A stretch of 64,000 nucleotides of DNA, from contig JAWLCW010000010.1 in NCBI GenBank assembly GCA_041686935.1, positions 119,214-183,213 on the forward strand, read 5' to 3'. The notes under the pieces were generated by a model. The model was not told where the DNA came from. It was given only the letters and a program-made list of their open reading frames with translations, and ran no database searches. The stretch is from Mariniphaga sp041686935. Lineage in GTDB: Bacteria > Bacteroidota > Bacteroidia > Bacteroidales > Prolixibacteraceae. The position numbers and the translations under genes are program-made. Positions 50,725-60,139 of this stretch are shown in pieces. The first letter of the stretch is position 1. Each line of letters opens with the position of its first letter.

Positions 50725-52344
50725 TCAGTATTTTATCAGATACATGGGTTGAAGCACTTCATCGCGTGTTTTGGGGTTGATAAACCGATGGCCGCGGTTC
50801 AGGTACAAATGCCGGTATTCCAAAACTGTGTCGGGTTTCAGATTCAAATCCGAAATCATTTCAAAACCTTCTGCATCCGTAAAAATCCAATTGCCGTTTT
50901 TGCCAGCAACTGCTTTCATTTCTTCTTCCGAAGAGAGTTGTTCAGCCATCGGCTCGCTGTAAAAAAATAATTCGTATTGCTCATATTTAAAATTGTACAG
51001 TTTTTCCCCAGCCCGGGCATTTTCGGTATAAAAACGAGCTGCTTTGGGTGGCGCCTGGTAACTGAAAATATAGGGAAAAACATCAGTGTTCAGCAGCCAG
51101 GCCAGACATGCAAAAGCAATGGCCGACGGCAAAACCAGTCGTGCAGTGGATGTTTTGCTTTTTAAAAAAATATATAACGTTGCAGCCATACCGAGCAGCG
51201 CAATTAATGTTGCCTGCCATTCGGGTATCGGGAAAAGGTATATGGCAATGACGAAGATGACAATCCAGAGCAACACAACAACAGTGGTTTGTGTCCACCA
51301 AAAAATTTTCAGAAGCTGCGATTTCCGGATAAGTGCAATGTCAGTCCACTTGGCTGTAAGCACTGCCATAAGCGGAATAATACCAAAAATGTAATTGGGT
51401 AACTGGCTTTTCGAAGCGTTCAGAATAATAAAAAACACCCAGATTCCGGTAAATGTAAAATATTCAGAAGCTTTAAATTTGTTGGTAAAAAGCGATTTAA
51501 ATTCCATAAATGCCGCTGCATAAAACAAAAGGCTCCAGGGCAGAAAAAGGTAAAGCAAATTATGCACGTAAAAAATGGGATCGCTGTTGGGCTGAACATA
51601 AGTTCCGGTGAGCCTTCCCACATTATTTTCCCAGAAAAAGAACACTATACCGTCCCAGCCAAACTGGTTAACCAGGCCAATCAGCGCCGGACTTACAATC
51701 GCAAACGATAACAAAATGCCAAGGTACCATCGGTAATCCAAAAGTAACCGAAAATCTTTCCGCAGCAAAATATGGCCAATTACTGCAAAAGCCGGAATGG
51801 CGGCTCCAATGGGGCCTTTGCTCAGCATGGCAAAGCCAATTCCCATAAAACCTAAAATCCAATGTTTGTTCCGTTTGGTTTGAATAAATTCCGAAAGTTG
51901 CCACAGCGCAAAAGTGATAAAAACCTGCAAGGGCGTGTCGGTGTGGATGTCCATACTGTACAATGTGTAGATGAGCGAAAAAGCCATCAGAAATGCGGTT
52001 AGTAGTCCAACACGCCGGTTGTACAGACTTCGGCCCAGACCGTAAGCGGAATAAAATCCAAAAAAAACCAGCAGCAAAACCGGAAATTTAAACCAGAAAT
52101 TGGAAATTCCGCCAATGGCAAATCCCAGTGCACCCAGCCAGAATAACAGCGGGGGTTTTTGGTCGTATGGCTCGCCATGTACTGTAAGATTGATGTAATT
52201 CCCGTTCTGAAAAATCTCTTTCGAAACGGTTGCGTATTTCCCTGCATCGCGCGTAACATCAATGGAAAGACCTGAAAAATAAATTGCAAGTGCGACTCCC
52301 ATCAATGTTAGAAATATGATTCGAATCGTTTTGTTTTCGAGCAT
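50725..52344 (-). CDS. GT-C membrane glycosyltransferase, GT39/ArnT-like (first gene of operon)
   Basis: The 539-residue polytopic protein begins with a membrane segment (IIFLTLMGVALAIYFSGLS), then the catalytic-loop region DVTRDAGKYATVSKEIFQNG and GEPYDQKPPLLFWLGALGFA, the usual DxxxY and KPPL features of the ArnT/GT39 group. It is first of the operon; 136 bp upstream lies argH in divergent orientation. As with its partners, the sugar and acceptor are unknown. Confidence 0.85.
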   Translation of the reverse strand: MLENKTIRIIFLTLMGVALAIYFSGLSIDVTRDAGKYATVSKEIFQNGNYINLTVHGEPYDQKPPLLFWLGALGFAIGGISNFWFKFPVLLLVFFGFYSAYGLGRSLYNRRVGLLTAFLMAFSLIYTLYSMDIHTDTPLQVFITFALWQLSEFIQTKRNKHWILGFMGIGFAMLSKGPIGAAIPAFAVIGHILLRKDFRLLLDYRWYLGILLSFAIVSPALIGLVNQFGWDGIVFFFWENNVGRLTGTYVQPNSDPIFYVHNLLYLFLPWSLLFYAAAFMEFKSLFTNKFKASEYFTFTGIWVFFIILNASKSQLPNYIFGIIPLMAVLTAKWTDIALIRKSQLLKIFWWTQTTVVVLLWIVIFVIAIYLFPIPEWQATLIALLGMAATLYIFLKSKTSTARLVLPSAIAFACLAWLLNTDVFPYIFSYQAPPKAARFYTENARAGEKLYNFKYEQYELFFYSEPMAEQLSSEEEMKAVAGKNGNWIFTDAEGFEMISDLNLKPDTVLEYRHLYLNRGHRFINPKTRDEVLQPMYLIKY

Positions 52345-52430
52345 GAATTTGAATGTTTATACCTGCTTTATCAGTTATTGCAAGGCAAAAGTGGCATTTT
52401 TTCAGAAATTATAAAACAAGGCGCAACAAA

Positions 52431-52458
52431 TTGTTTCACATCAAAATCCATATCTTTG
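52431..52458 (+). promoter_or_regulatory. argH promoter
   Basis: TTG (52431-52433), 17 bp and TATCTTTG (52451-52458) match the consensus, 22 bp before the ATG. Confidence 0.7.
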
Positions 52459-52480
52459 CTCAAATTTCAATTTATTCGAA

Positions 52481-53812
52481 ATGAAACTCTGGGAAAAAGG
52501 AACTACCGTAAACGAAGCCATCGAAAAATTTACCGTTGGAAAAGACCGCGAACTGGATGTTTACCTTGCGCCATACGATATTTTGGGCTCTTTGGCACAC
52601 GTTACCATGCTCGAATCGGTAGGGCTGATTGAAAAAGAAGAACTTCCTGTTTTGCTGGAGGCTTTGAAAAAACTTTACAGACAGACTGAAGAAGGAAATT
52701 TTATAATTGAAGATGGCGTTGAAGACGTACATTCGCAGGTGGAATTCCTTTTAACCAAAGAATTGGGCGATTTGGGCAAAAAAATCCACAGTGGCCGTTC
52801 GCGCAACGATCAGGTGCTGCTCGATTTGAAACTGTTTACCCGCGAAGGAATCCGTGAAATTGTAAATACTACTGTACAATTAATCGATACGCTGCTGGCC
52901 AAAAGCGAACAACACAAAGATGTGCTGATGCCGGGTTACACTCATTTGCAGGTGGCCATGCCGTCATCCTTTGGGTTGTGGTTTGGCGCTTACGCCGAAA
53001 GCCTCACCGACGATTTGGAACTGCTTCTGTCAGCTTTTAAAATTGCAAACCAGAATCCGCTGGGCTCGGCTGCGGGGTATGGTTCTTCTTTCCCGCTGAA
53101 CCGCCAGATGACGACAGAACTTTTGGGTTTCAGCAACATGAACTTTAATGTGGTTTATGCCCAGATGGGCCGCGGAAAAGTGGAAAAAATCGTATCGTTT
53201 GCACTGGCCAATATCGCGGCCACACTTTCAAAACTGGCCTACGATGTATGCCTGTTTACCAGCCAGAATTTCAACTTTGTAAAGCTTCCGCCCGAATTTA
53301 CCACCGGTTCGAGCATAATGCCACACAAAAAGAATCCAGATGTTTTCGAACTGATTCGGGGTAAATGCAATAAAATTCAGGGAGTTCCGCAGCAGATTGC
53401 ACTCATCATCAATAACCTTCCGAGCGGTTATTTTCGCGATTTGCAAACGGTAAAGGAAATTTTTATTCCTCTTTTTGCCGAACTGCACCACTGCCTTTCC
53501 GTTGCAACCCTGGCGTTGGAAAAATTGCAGGTGAACGAAAACATCCTCGACGACCCAAAATACGATTACCTTTTTAGTGTGGAAGAAGTGAACAAACTCG
53601 TGCTTGAAGGCATTCCGTTCCGTAAGGCTTACCGGCAGGTAGCGGAAAAAATTGAAGTTGGCGAATTTCAGCCTGAAAGAAATCTGAAACATACTCACGA
53701 AGGGAGTATTGGAAATTTGTGCCTCGATGAAATCAACACGAAAAAATCAGTAGTTTTTCAAAATTTTCAATTTGAAAAAATCAATGACGCACTTAAAAAG
53801 TTGATTGGTTAA
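52481..53812 (+). CDS. argH: Argininosuccinate lyase
   Basis: ArgH splits argininosuccinate into arginine and fumarate, the last step of the pathway. The 443-residue protein is of the fumarase/aspartase superfamily: GRSRNDQVLLDLKLFTRE, GYTHLQVAMPSSFGLWFGAY and the signature GSSIMPHKKNPDVFELIRG (catalytic Ser in the flexible loop). It lies 14 kb from the rest of the arginine block with its own promoter; a clear ARG box was not found there. Confidence 0.95.
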   Translation: MKLWEKGTTVNEAIEKFTVGKDRELDVYLAPYDILGSLAHVTMLESVGLIEKEELPVLLEALKKLYRQTEEGNFIIEDGVEDVHSQVEFLLTKELGDLGKKIHSGRSRNDQVLLDLKLFTREGIREIVNTTVQLIDTLLAKSEQHKDVLMPGYTHLQVAMPSSFGLWFGAYAESLTDDLELLLSAFKIANQNPLGSAAGYGSSFPLNRQMTTELLGFSNMNFNVVYAQMGRGKVEKIVSFALANIAATLSKLAYDVCLFTSQNFNFVKLPPEFTTGSSIMPHKKNPDVFELIRGKCNKIQGVPQQIALIINNLPSGYFRDLQTVKEIFIPLFAELHHCLSVATLALEKLQVNENILDDPKYDYLFSVEEVNKLVLEGIPFRKAYRQVAEKIEVGEFQPERNLKHTHEGSIGNLCLDEINTKKSVVFQNFQFEKINDALKKLIG

Positions 53813-54063
53813 GGCATATTATTTTTTATATTCAATTTATATTGAAATTATGTCATGAAAGGTCTTGAAAATGCTGTTTCAGGTTAGGTTAATTCTATGT
53901 TATGAAACACATTTTTTTTGAAGTGCAATTGTATTTTTTCTATTCCGTGATTATTTTTGATTTCATTTCGTTAGAAAAAATTGAAATTTACTTTCAGTTT
54001 TACACTTTAATGATGAAAATTATTGCTTTTGATATTTTTTGACAATTAAAAAAGGATTAGAAC

Positions 54064-57000
54064 ATGCTACAGATGAGATTACCTGATGCCCAGGGTTATT
54101 ATAATCCTGAAAATGAACATGATAATTGCGGAATTGGATTTGTTGCCCATATAAAAGGTAAACCATCACACGATATAGTCAGACGAGGGTTGGAGGTTTT
54201 GCTGAATATGGATCACCGCGGAGCAATCAGTGCCGACAATTCCACCGGCGACGGGGCGGGAATTTTGATGCAGCTTCCGCATGAATTTATTACCGAAGAA
54301 CTGAAAATACCTGTTGGCGAACCCGGAAAATATGGTACAGGATTGATTTTTCTTCCCAAAGATGAAAAAGAAGCGGATTTGTGTATTGATGTACTTTCGA
54401 AACACATACAGGATGAAGGGCTTACTTTGGTTGGTTACCGCGATGTGCCTGTTGATCATTCGGCGCCTGGTGAAATTGCCAAAACCACCGAGCCTGCCAT
54501 TAAGCAGGTCTTTGTAAAGGCAAATCTCGAAAAAGACGCCCTTGAGCGCAAATTATATGTTGTAAGAAAACTTGCCGAGAAAGAGATCGGGGAGTCGAAG
54601 CTGAAATATAAAGACTGTTTTTATCAGCCCAGTTTTTCGGCAAAAATAATTGTTTACAAAGGGATGCTCACCCCCGAACAGTTGCGCGATTACTTTCTCG
54701 ATTTCAAAAATGAAAAGTTTAAAAGCGCCATCGCTCTGGTTCATTCACGGTTCAGCACCAACACTTTCCCCACCTGGGATTTGGCCCAGCCTTTCCGTAT
54801 TGTGGCACACAACGGCGAAATAAATACCATCAAAGGAAACCGTTTATGGATGCAGGCCCGCGAAGCGCTGATGAAATCGGAAGTTTTTGGCGAGGACCTG
54901 AAAAAACTGCTGCCGGTAATCGTGCCGGGGAAATCCGATTCGGCTTCGTTCGACAATGTACTGGAATTTTTACACATGACCGGACGTACGTTGCCGCACT
55001 CGCTTTGTATGATGATTCCCGAATCGTTCAACGAGAAAAACCCCATCCCTGAAAGCTTAAAAGCATTTTACGAATACCATTCCACCATTATGGAACCCTG
55101 GGACGGCCCGGCTTCAATGGTGTTTTCCGATGGCCGTTACATTGGCGGTACACTGGATAGAAATGGTTTGCGTCCTTCACGCTACGTCATCACCAAAAAC
55201 GATCTCATTGTAATGGGGTCCGAAGTGGGTGTGCAAACCTTTAAACCTGAAGAAATTAAAGCAAAAGGACGCCTGCGTCCGGGGAAAATACTACTGGTTG
55301 ATACACAGCTCGGAATTATTATCCCCGATGAGGAGGTAAAAGACCAGCTAAGTCACCGCAATCCTTACCAAATGTGGCTGAAGGAGAATCGGATGCTTAT
55401 GGAAGACATCAAGGTAAAACACCGTGTGCCTTCCACCATCGATAATTTTGAAACCTATGCCAAAGAGTTCGGATACTCTAAAGAAGACATGTATGAGCTG
55501 ATTCAGCCCATGAGTGTAACAGGAGCGGAGCCTACCAGCTCAATGGGTAACGACGTTCCACTGGCTGTTTTTTCCGATAAACCGCGCCGGTTTTTCGAGT
55601 ATTTTAAGCAGATGTTTGCTCAGGTTACCAATCCGGCTATCGACCCCATCAGGGAAGGACTGGTAATGGCACTAACCAATTATATCGGCTCGCTTCATTC
55701 CAATATTCTGGCGGAAACACCGGAACATTGCAAGCTTATCAAATTTTTTGGCCCCATACTCACCAACACCGACCTTGGAAAAATTAAAGATCTAAAAGAT
55801 GAGATGTTTAGCCACAAGGTAATACCAATGGTGTTTCCTGTGGATAAAGGTGTCGAGGGATTTCAGGCCGCTTTGGAGAAAATGCTTGCTGACGCTGAAA
55901 ATGCAGTGGATACAAAAAGGAATTACATTATTCTAAGCGACCGGAATATCAGTGAAGGTTACGCACCGTTTCCATCGTTACTTGCGGTTGCGGCGGTTCA
56001 CCACCACCTCATTAAAAAGCAAAAAAGAATGCAGGTGGGTTTAATTGTTGAAACCGGAGAACCCCGCGAAGTGCATCATTTTGCGCTGCTGCTGGGCTAC
56101 GGGGCCAGTGTAATTAATCCTTACCTGGCTTTTGCCGCCATCGATCAACTGGTAAAAGACGGAAAGATTGAACTGGAATACAAAGAAGCCCGTAAAAATT
56201 ACATCAAAGCCATTGATAAAGGCCTGTTGAAAGTTTTCTCAAAAATGGGTATTTCCACCCTGCGCAGTTACCATGGCGCTCAGATTTTTGAGTCGGTTGG
56301 GGTGAGCAAGGAGCTTATTGATAAATATTTTACAGGCACAGCCTCAAAAATTGGAGGTGTCGGACTGGAAGAAATATACAGGGAAGCTTTGATGTTCCAT
56401 AAAAAGGCCCATGAAAAAGAAGTTACACCCGAGCCATTCCGGTTTGAAAACGAGGGTACCTATGCCTGGCGCAGAAACGGATTACACCACGCATGGAATC
56501 CGGAATCCATAGGACTTTTGCAATGGGCAACACGCACCAACGATTACGCTAAATTTAAGGAATTCAGCGCTTTGGTTGATCGTCAGAACAAGCGACCGGC
56601 CTTTATTCGCGGGTGTTTTAATCTGAAAAGAAACCCAATTCCTTTGGACCAGGTGGAGCCGGAAGAAGAAATTATGAAACGGTTTGTTACCGGCGCCATG
56701 TCTTATGGTTCTATCAGTATTGAAACCCACGAGGCGCTGGCCATTACCATGAATACCATTGGAGGGCGAAGCAACACCGGCGAGGGTGGCGAAGACCCGG
56801 CACGTTTCGGTACGCTGCGTAACAGCAAAATCAAGCAGGTGGCCTCGGGCCGTTTTGGAGTTACAAATAACTACCTGGTGAATGCGGACGAGCTTCAGAT
56901 TAAAATTGCTCAGGGCGCCAAGCCGGGAGAAGGTGGGCAATTGCCGGGATACAAGGTGAATAAAATTATTGCCAAAACGCGGAACTCCACACCCGGTATT

Positions 57001-58608
57001 ACCCTTATTTCACCTCCGCCACATCACGATATTTATTCCATCGAAGATTTGGCTCAGCTTATTTACGACCTGAAAATTGTAAATCCCAACGCCAAAGTTT
57101 CGGTAAAACTGGTTTCGGAGGATGGTGTGGGTACCATTGCCGCAGGAGTTGCCAAAGCGTTTTCCGATATTATAGTAATTGCCGGAACCGAAGGCGGAAC
57201 CGGCGCCAGCCCCGCAAGTTCAATTAAACATGCCGGGTTGCCGGTTGAACTGGGAATTGCCGAAACACAGCAAACACTTGTTCTGAACAACCTGCGTGGC
57301 AGGGTAAAACTCCAGGTTGACGGCCAGATTAAAAACGGCCGCGATGTGGTAACACTGGCCTGTTTGGGCGGCGAAGAATTTGGTTTTTCTACGGCTGCAC
57401 TTATTGTGCTGGGTTGCGTTATGATGCGCAAGTGCCACATGAATACCTGTCCGGCGGGCATTGCCACACAGGACGAAACACTGCGGAAAAGATTTATCGG
57501 AAAAGCAGAATACACCATCAACTATTTCAGGTTTGTGGCCCGCGAAATACGCGAATACCTGGCAGAAATGGGGTTCACTAAATTTGACGATATTGTTGGC
57601 CGGACCGATTTGCTCGAAGTTGATCAGGAAGTGGTCAATCCAAAAGAAAACGGAGCAGGCTGGAAAATGAAAAATATGGATTTTTCACGGTTGCTTTACA
57701 TGCCAAATCAGGCAAAAAATGTTCCCATCCATAATATTCACCCCAATACCAGGCCTACCAAAGGTCATATTGATTTCGATCTGATAAAGGATACCCGCAA
57801 AGCCATTCGGGGCGCTGAAAAAGTGTGGATTTCGCACCCGATTATGAATGTGGACCGCACTACCGGAGCCATGCTTTCGGGCGAAATATCAAAACGTTAC
57901 GGGGAAGAAGGCTTGCCTGAAGACACCATTCATTGTACGTTCCACGGTACTGCCGGTCAGAGTTTCGGTGCATTCCTGGTAAAAGGAATCACCTTCAGGC
58001 TCGAGGGCGATTCCAATGACTACATTGGGAAAGGGCTCTCCGGCGGAAAAATTGTTGTGGTACCGCCGGTTGGTTCCAATTTTAAACCAGAGGAAAACAT
58101 CATCATCGGAAATACTTCCTTTTATGGTGCTACCAGAGGTGAAGCCTACATTCGCGGTGTTGCCGGAGAACGTTTCTGCGTAAGAAATTCGGGAGCAAAT
58201 GCCGTGGTGGAAGGCGCAGGCGATCATTGTTGCGAATACATGACAGGCGGCCGCGTTGTTGTACTTGGAAAAACAGGGAAAAATTTTGCTGCCGGTATGA
58301 GCGGAGGTATCGCTTACGTTTTGGATGAAACCGGAAATTTCGACTATTTCTGCAACAAAGGATTGGTGGAACTTCTTCCGGTGGAAGATAAATCGGATAT
58401 CAACGAATTGCAAATGCTCATTAACAACCATTTGCTTTACACGCAAAGCACACTGGCGGCAAAAATTCTGACCAACTGGGAAGAGTACCTGCCAAAGTTT
58501 GTAAAAGTGATTCCTTTCGAATACAAAAAAGTGATGGAAGAGCAGAAATTACTGGAGTTGAAGAAAAAGTTGCAGCTCACCGAAGACGATCCGTCGAGGC
58601 ATGAGTAA
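54064..58608 (+). CDS. gltB: Glutamate synthase, large subunit
   Basis: GltB makes two glutamates from glutamine and 2-oxoglutarate. The 1514-residue protein has an N-terminal glutaminase domain with nucleophile Cys22 in EHDNCGIGFVAH, so a propeptide of 21 residues should be removed. It then has the central and FMN domains (GGRSNTGEGGEDPARF, GTEGGTGASPASSIKH), the Fe-S cysteines in CVMMRKCHMNTCPAGIATQ and a C-terminal beta-helix. gltD follows after 36 bp. The 250-bp leader region is AT-rich with a TTCAAT-N4-ATTGAA palindrome (53831-53846). Confidence 0.97.
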   Translation: MLQMRLPDAQGYYNPENEHDNCGIGFVAHIKGKPSHDIVRRGLEVLLNMDHRGAISADNSTGDGAGILMQLPHEFITEELKIPVGEPGKYGTGLIFLPKDEKEADLCIDVLSKHIQDEGLTLVGYRDVPVDHSAPGEIAKTTEPAIKQVFVKANLEKDALERKLYVVRKLAEKEIGESKLKYKDCFYQPSFSAKIIVYKGMLTPEQLRDYFLDFKNEKFKSAIALVHSRFSTNTFPTWDLAQPFRIVAHNGEINTIKGNRLWMQAREALMKSEVFGEDLKKLLPVIVPGKSDSASFDNVLEFLHMTGRTLPHSLCMMIPESFNEKNPIPESLKAFYEYHSTIMEPWDGPASMVFSDGRYIGGTLDRNGLRPSRYVITKNDLIVMGSEVGVQTFKPEEIKAKGRLRPGKILLVDTQLGIIIPDEEVKDQLSHRNPYQMWLKENRMLMEDIKVKHRVPSTIDNFETYAKEFGYSKEDMYELIQPMSVTGAEPTSSMGNDVPLAVFSDKPRRFFEYFKQMFAQVTNPAIDPIREGLVMALTNYIGSLHSNILAETPEHCKLIKFFGPILTNTDLGKIKDLKDEMFSHKVIPMVFPVDKGVEGFQAALEKMLADAENAVDTKRNYIILSDRNISEGYAPFPSLLAVAAVHHHLIKKQKRMQVGLIVETGEPREVHHFALLLGYGASVINPYLAFAAIDQLVKDGKIELEYKEARKNYIKAIDKGLLKVFSKMGISTLRSYHGAQIFESVGVSKELIDKYFTGTASKIGGVGLEEIYREALMFHKKAHEKEVTPEPFRFENEGTYAWRRNGLHHAWNPESIGLLQWATRTNDYAKFKEFSALVDRQNKRPAFIRGCFNLKRNPIPLDQVEPEEEIMKRFVTGAMSYGSISIETHEALAITMNTIGGRSNTGEGGEDPARFGTLRNSKIKQVASGRFGVTNNYLVNADELQIKIAQGAKPGEGGQLPGYKVNKIIAKTRNSTPGITLISPPPHHDIYSIEDLAQLIYDLKIVNPNAKVSVKLVSEDGVGTIAAGVAKAFSDIIVIAGTEGGTGASPASSIKHAGLPVELGIAETQQTLVLNNLRGRVKLQVDGQIKNGRDVVTLACLGGEEFGFSTAALIVLGCVMMRKCHMNTCPAGIATQDETLRKRFIGKAEYTINYFRFVAREIREYLAEMGFTKFDDIVGRTDLLEVDQEVVNPKENGAGWKMKNMDFSRLLYMPNQAKNVPIHNIHPNTRPTKGHIDFDLIKDTRKAIRGAEKVWISHPIMNVDRTTGAMLSGEISKRYGEEGLPEDTIHCTFHGTAGQSFGAFLVKGITFRLEGDSNDYIGKGLSGGKIVVVPPVGSNFKPEENIIIGNTSFYGATRGEAYIRGVAGERFCVRNSGANAVVEGAGDHCCEYMTGGRVVVLGKTGKNFAAGMSGGIAYVLDETGNFDYFCNKGLVELLPVEDKSDINELQMLINNHLLYTQSTLAAKILTNWEEYLPKFVKVIPFEYKKVMEEQKLLELKKKLQLTEDDPSRHE

Positions 58609-58644
58609 GATTCGTTTATTAACAGGAAAAGAAAAAAATAAGAT

Positions 58645-60069
58645 ATGGGAGATCCAAAAGGTTTTATGAATGTTCCGCGGGTGGAAGCCGGGTACCGGCC
58701 TGCCAAAGAGCGGGTTTTCGATTACGGCGAGGTGGAACAGACACTGAATAAAAATGACAGAAAACTGCAGGCCTCCAGATGCATGGATTGCGGTGTTCCG
58801 TTTTGTAACTGGGGGTGTCCGGTAGGCAGTAAAATTCCCGAGTGGCAGGATGCCCTTTACCGTGAAAATCTGGAAGAAGCCTATTATATTTTACATTCAA
58901 CTAACAGCTTCCCCGAAATAACCGGACGGGTTTGCCCGGCGCCCTGTGAAAAATCGTGCGTGCTGGCCATTCATGAAGAGCCGGTTACCATCCGCGAAAA
59001 CGAATGTTCAACCGTGGAGCAGGCCTTCGATGCAGGAATCATCAAAGCCAATCCGCCAAAATTTCGCACCGGGAAAAAAGTGGCAGTTATTGGTTCGGGA
59101 CCTGCCGGTTTATCTGCTGCCGATTTATTGAACCGCGCCGGTCACCATGTTACGGTTTTCGAGAAAAATGATGCCATTGGCGGCTTGCTTCGGTACGGTA
59201 TTCCCGATTTCAAACTGAATAAACGGGTTATCGACCGCCGGCTGGAGTTGTTTGTTGATGAAGGAATCGACTTTAAAACGAACATTAATGTGGGCATTGA
59301 TATTACGAAGGAAGAGCTGCTTGAAAAATACGATGCCGTATTGTTAGCTGTTGGAGCTGAACAACCCCGCGATTTGCCTGTTGAGGGTCGCGATTTGGAC
59401 GGTGTGCATTTTGCCATGGATTTCCTGACCCAGCAAAATAAAACGGTGGCAGGGAAAACCATTCCGGCAAAAAAACGCATTTCGGCAAAAGACAAACATG
59501 TACTGGTGATTGGCGGCGGGGATACCGGATCGGACTGTGTGGGAACTTCAAACCGGCAGCAGGCGAAATCGGTTACACAGATTGAAATTCTGCCTAAACC
59601 ACCAGAAAAACGCGAAAACAATAACCCGTGGCCTTACTGGCCCAACACAATGCGCTCTTCCAGTTCGCATGAGGAAGGTTGCGAACGGCACTGGAGCCTT
59701 TCAACCAAACGATTTATTGGCGAAAACGGCAAACTGAAACAAACTGAAGTGGTGCAGGTGGAATGGAAAAAAGACGAAAACGGCCGCTGGATTATGAATG
59801 AGGTGGAAGGAACTACCCAATTGCTCGACACCGATTTGGTGCTGCTTTCCATGGGATTCACACAGCCCGTGCACAACGGGTTACTCGAATCATTGGGTGT
59901 GGAATACGACCCGCGGGGAAATGTGAAGGTGAACGAAATGAAGCAAACAACGACAGAAAAAATATTTGCTGCCGGCGATGCCGAAAAAGGTGCCAGCCTG
60001 GTTGTTCATGCCATTGAAGCAGGGAAAATAGCTGCCCGCGGTGTGGATGCTTTTTTGCGGGGCGAATAA
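58645..60069 (+). CDS. gltD: Glutamate synthase, small subunit
   Basis: GltD feeds electrons from NAD(P)H to GltB. The 474-residue protein has N-terminal Fe-S cysteine clusters (CMDCGVPFCNWGCPVGSKIP and GRVCPAPCEKSCVLAIHEEP), an FAD-binding AVIGSGPAGLSAADLLNRAG and an NADPH-binding VLVIGGGDTGSDCVGTSNRQ. It forms an operon with gltB and completes the ammonium assimilation route fed by amt/glnK. Confidence 0.96.
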   Translation: MGDPKGFMNVPRVEAGYRPAKERVFDYGEVEQTLNKNDRKLQASRCMDCGVPFCNWGCPVGSKIPEWQDALYRENLEEAYYILHSTNSFPEITGRVCPAPCEKSCVLAIHEEPVTIRENECSTVEQAFDAGIIKANPPKFRTGKKVAVIGSGPAGLSAADLLNRAGHHVTVFEKNDAIGGLLRYGIPDFKLNKRVIDRRLELFVDEGIDFKTNINVGIDITKEELLEKYDAVLLAVGAEQPRDLPVEGRDLDGVHFAMDFLTQQNKTVAGKTIPAKKRISAKDKHVLVIGGGDTGSDCVGTSNRQQAKSVTQIEILPKPPEKRENNNPWPYWPNTMRSSSSHEEGCERHWSLSTKRFIGENGKLKQTEVVQVEWKKDENGRWIMNEVEGTTQLLDTDLVLLSMGFTQPVHNGLLESLGVEYDPRGNVKVNEMKQTTTEKIFAAGDAEKGASLVVHAIEAGKIAARGVDAFLRGE

Positions 60070-60139
60070 TTCAGACCAGTAATCAACAAGAAAATTTTAA
60101 CTTGCACGTTTCATTTAAATAGTTCGAACAAGCTGAAAA

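Noticed and set aside
52461..52480. ARG box before argH
   Set aside because: Only half of the consensus (ATTTATTC) is present; spacing and the second arm do not fit.
53831..53846. TTCAAT-N4-ATTGAA palindrome upstream of gltB as a nitrogen regulator site
   Set aside because: It lies about 215 bp from the start in very AT-rich sequence; no other copy or promoter relation was seen, so it is too weak to claim.
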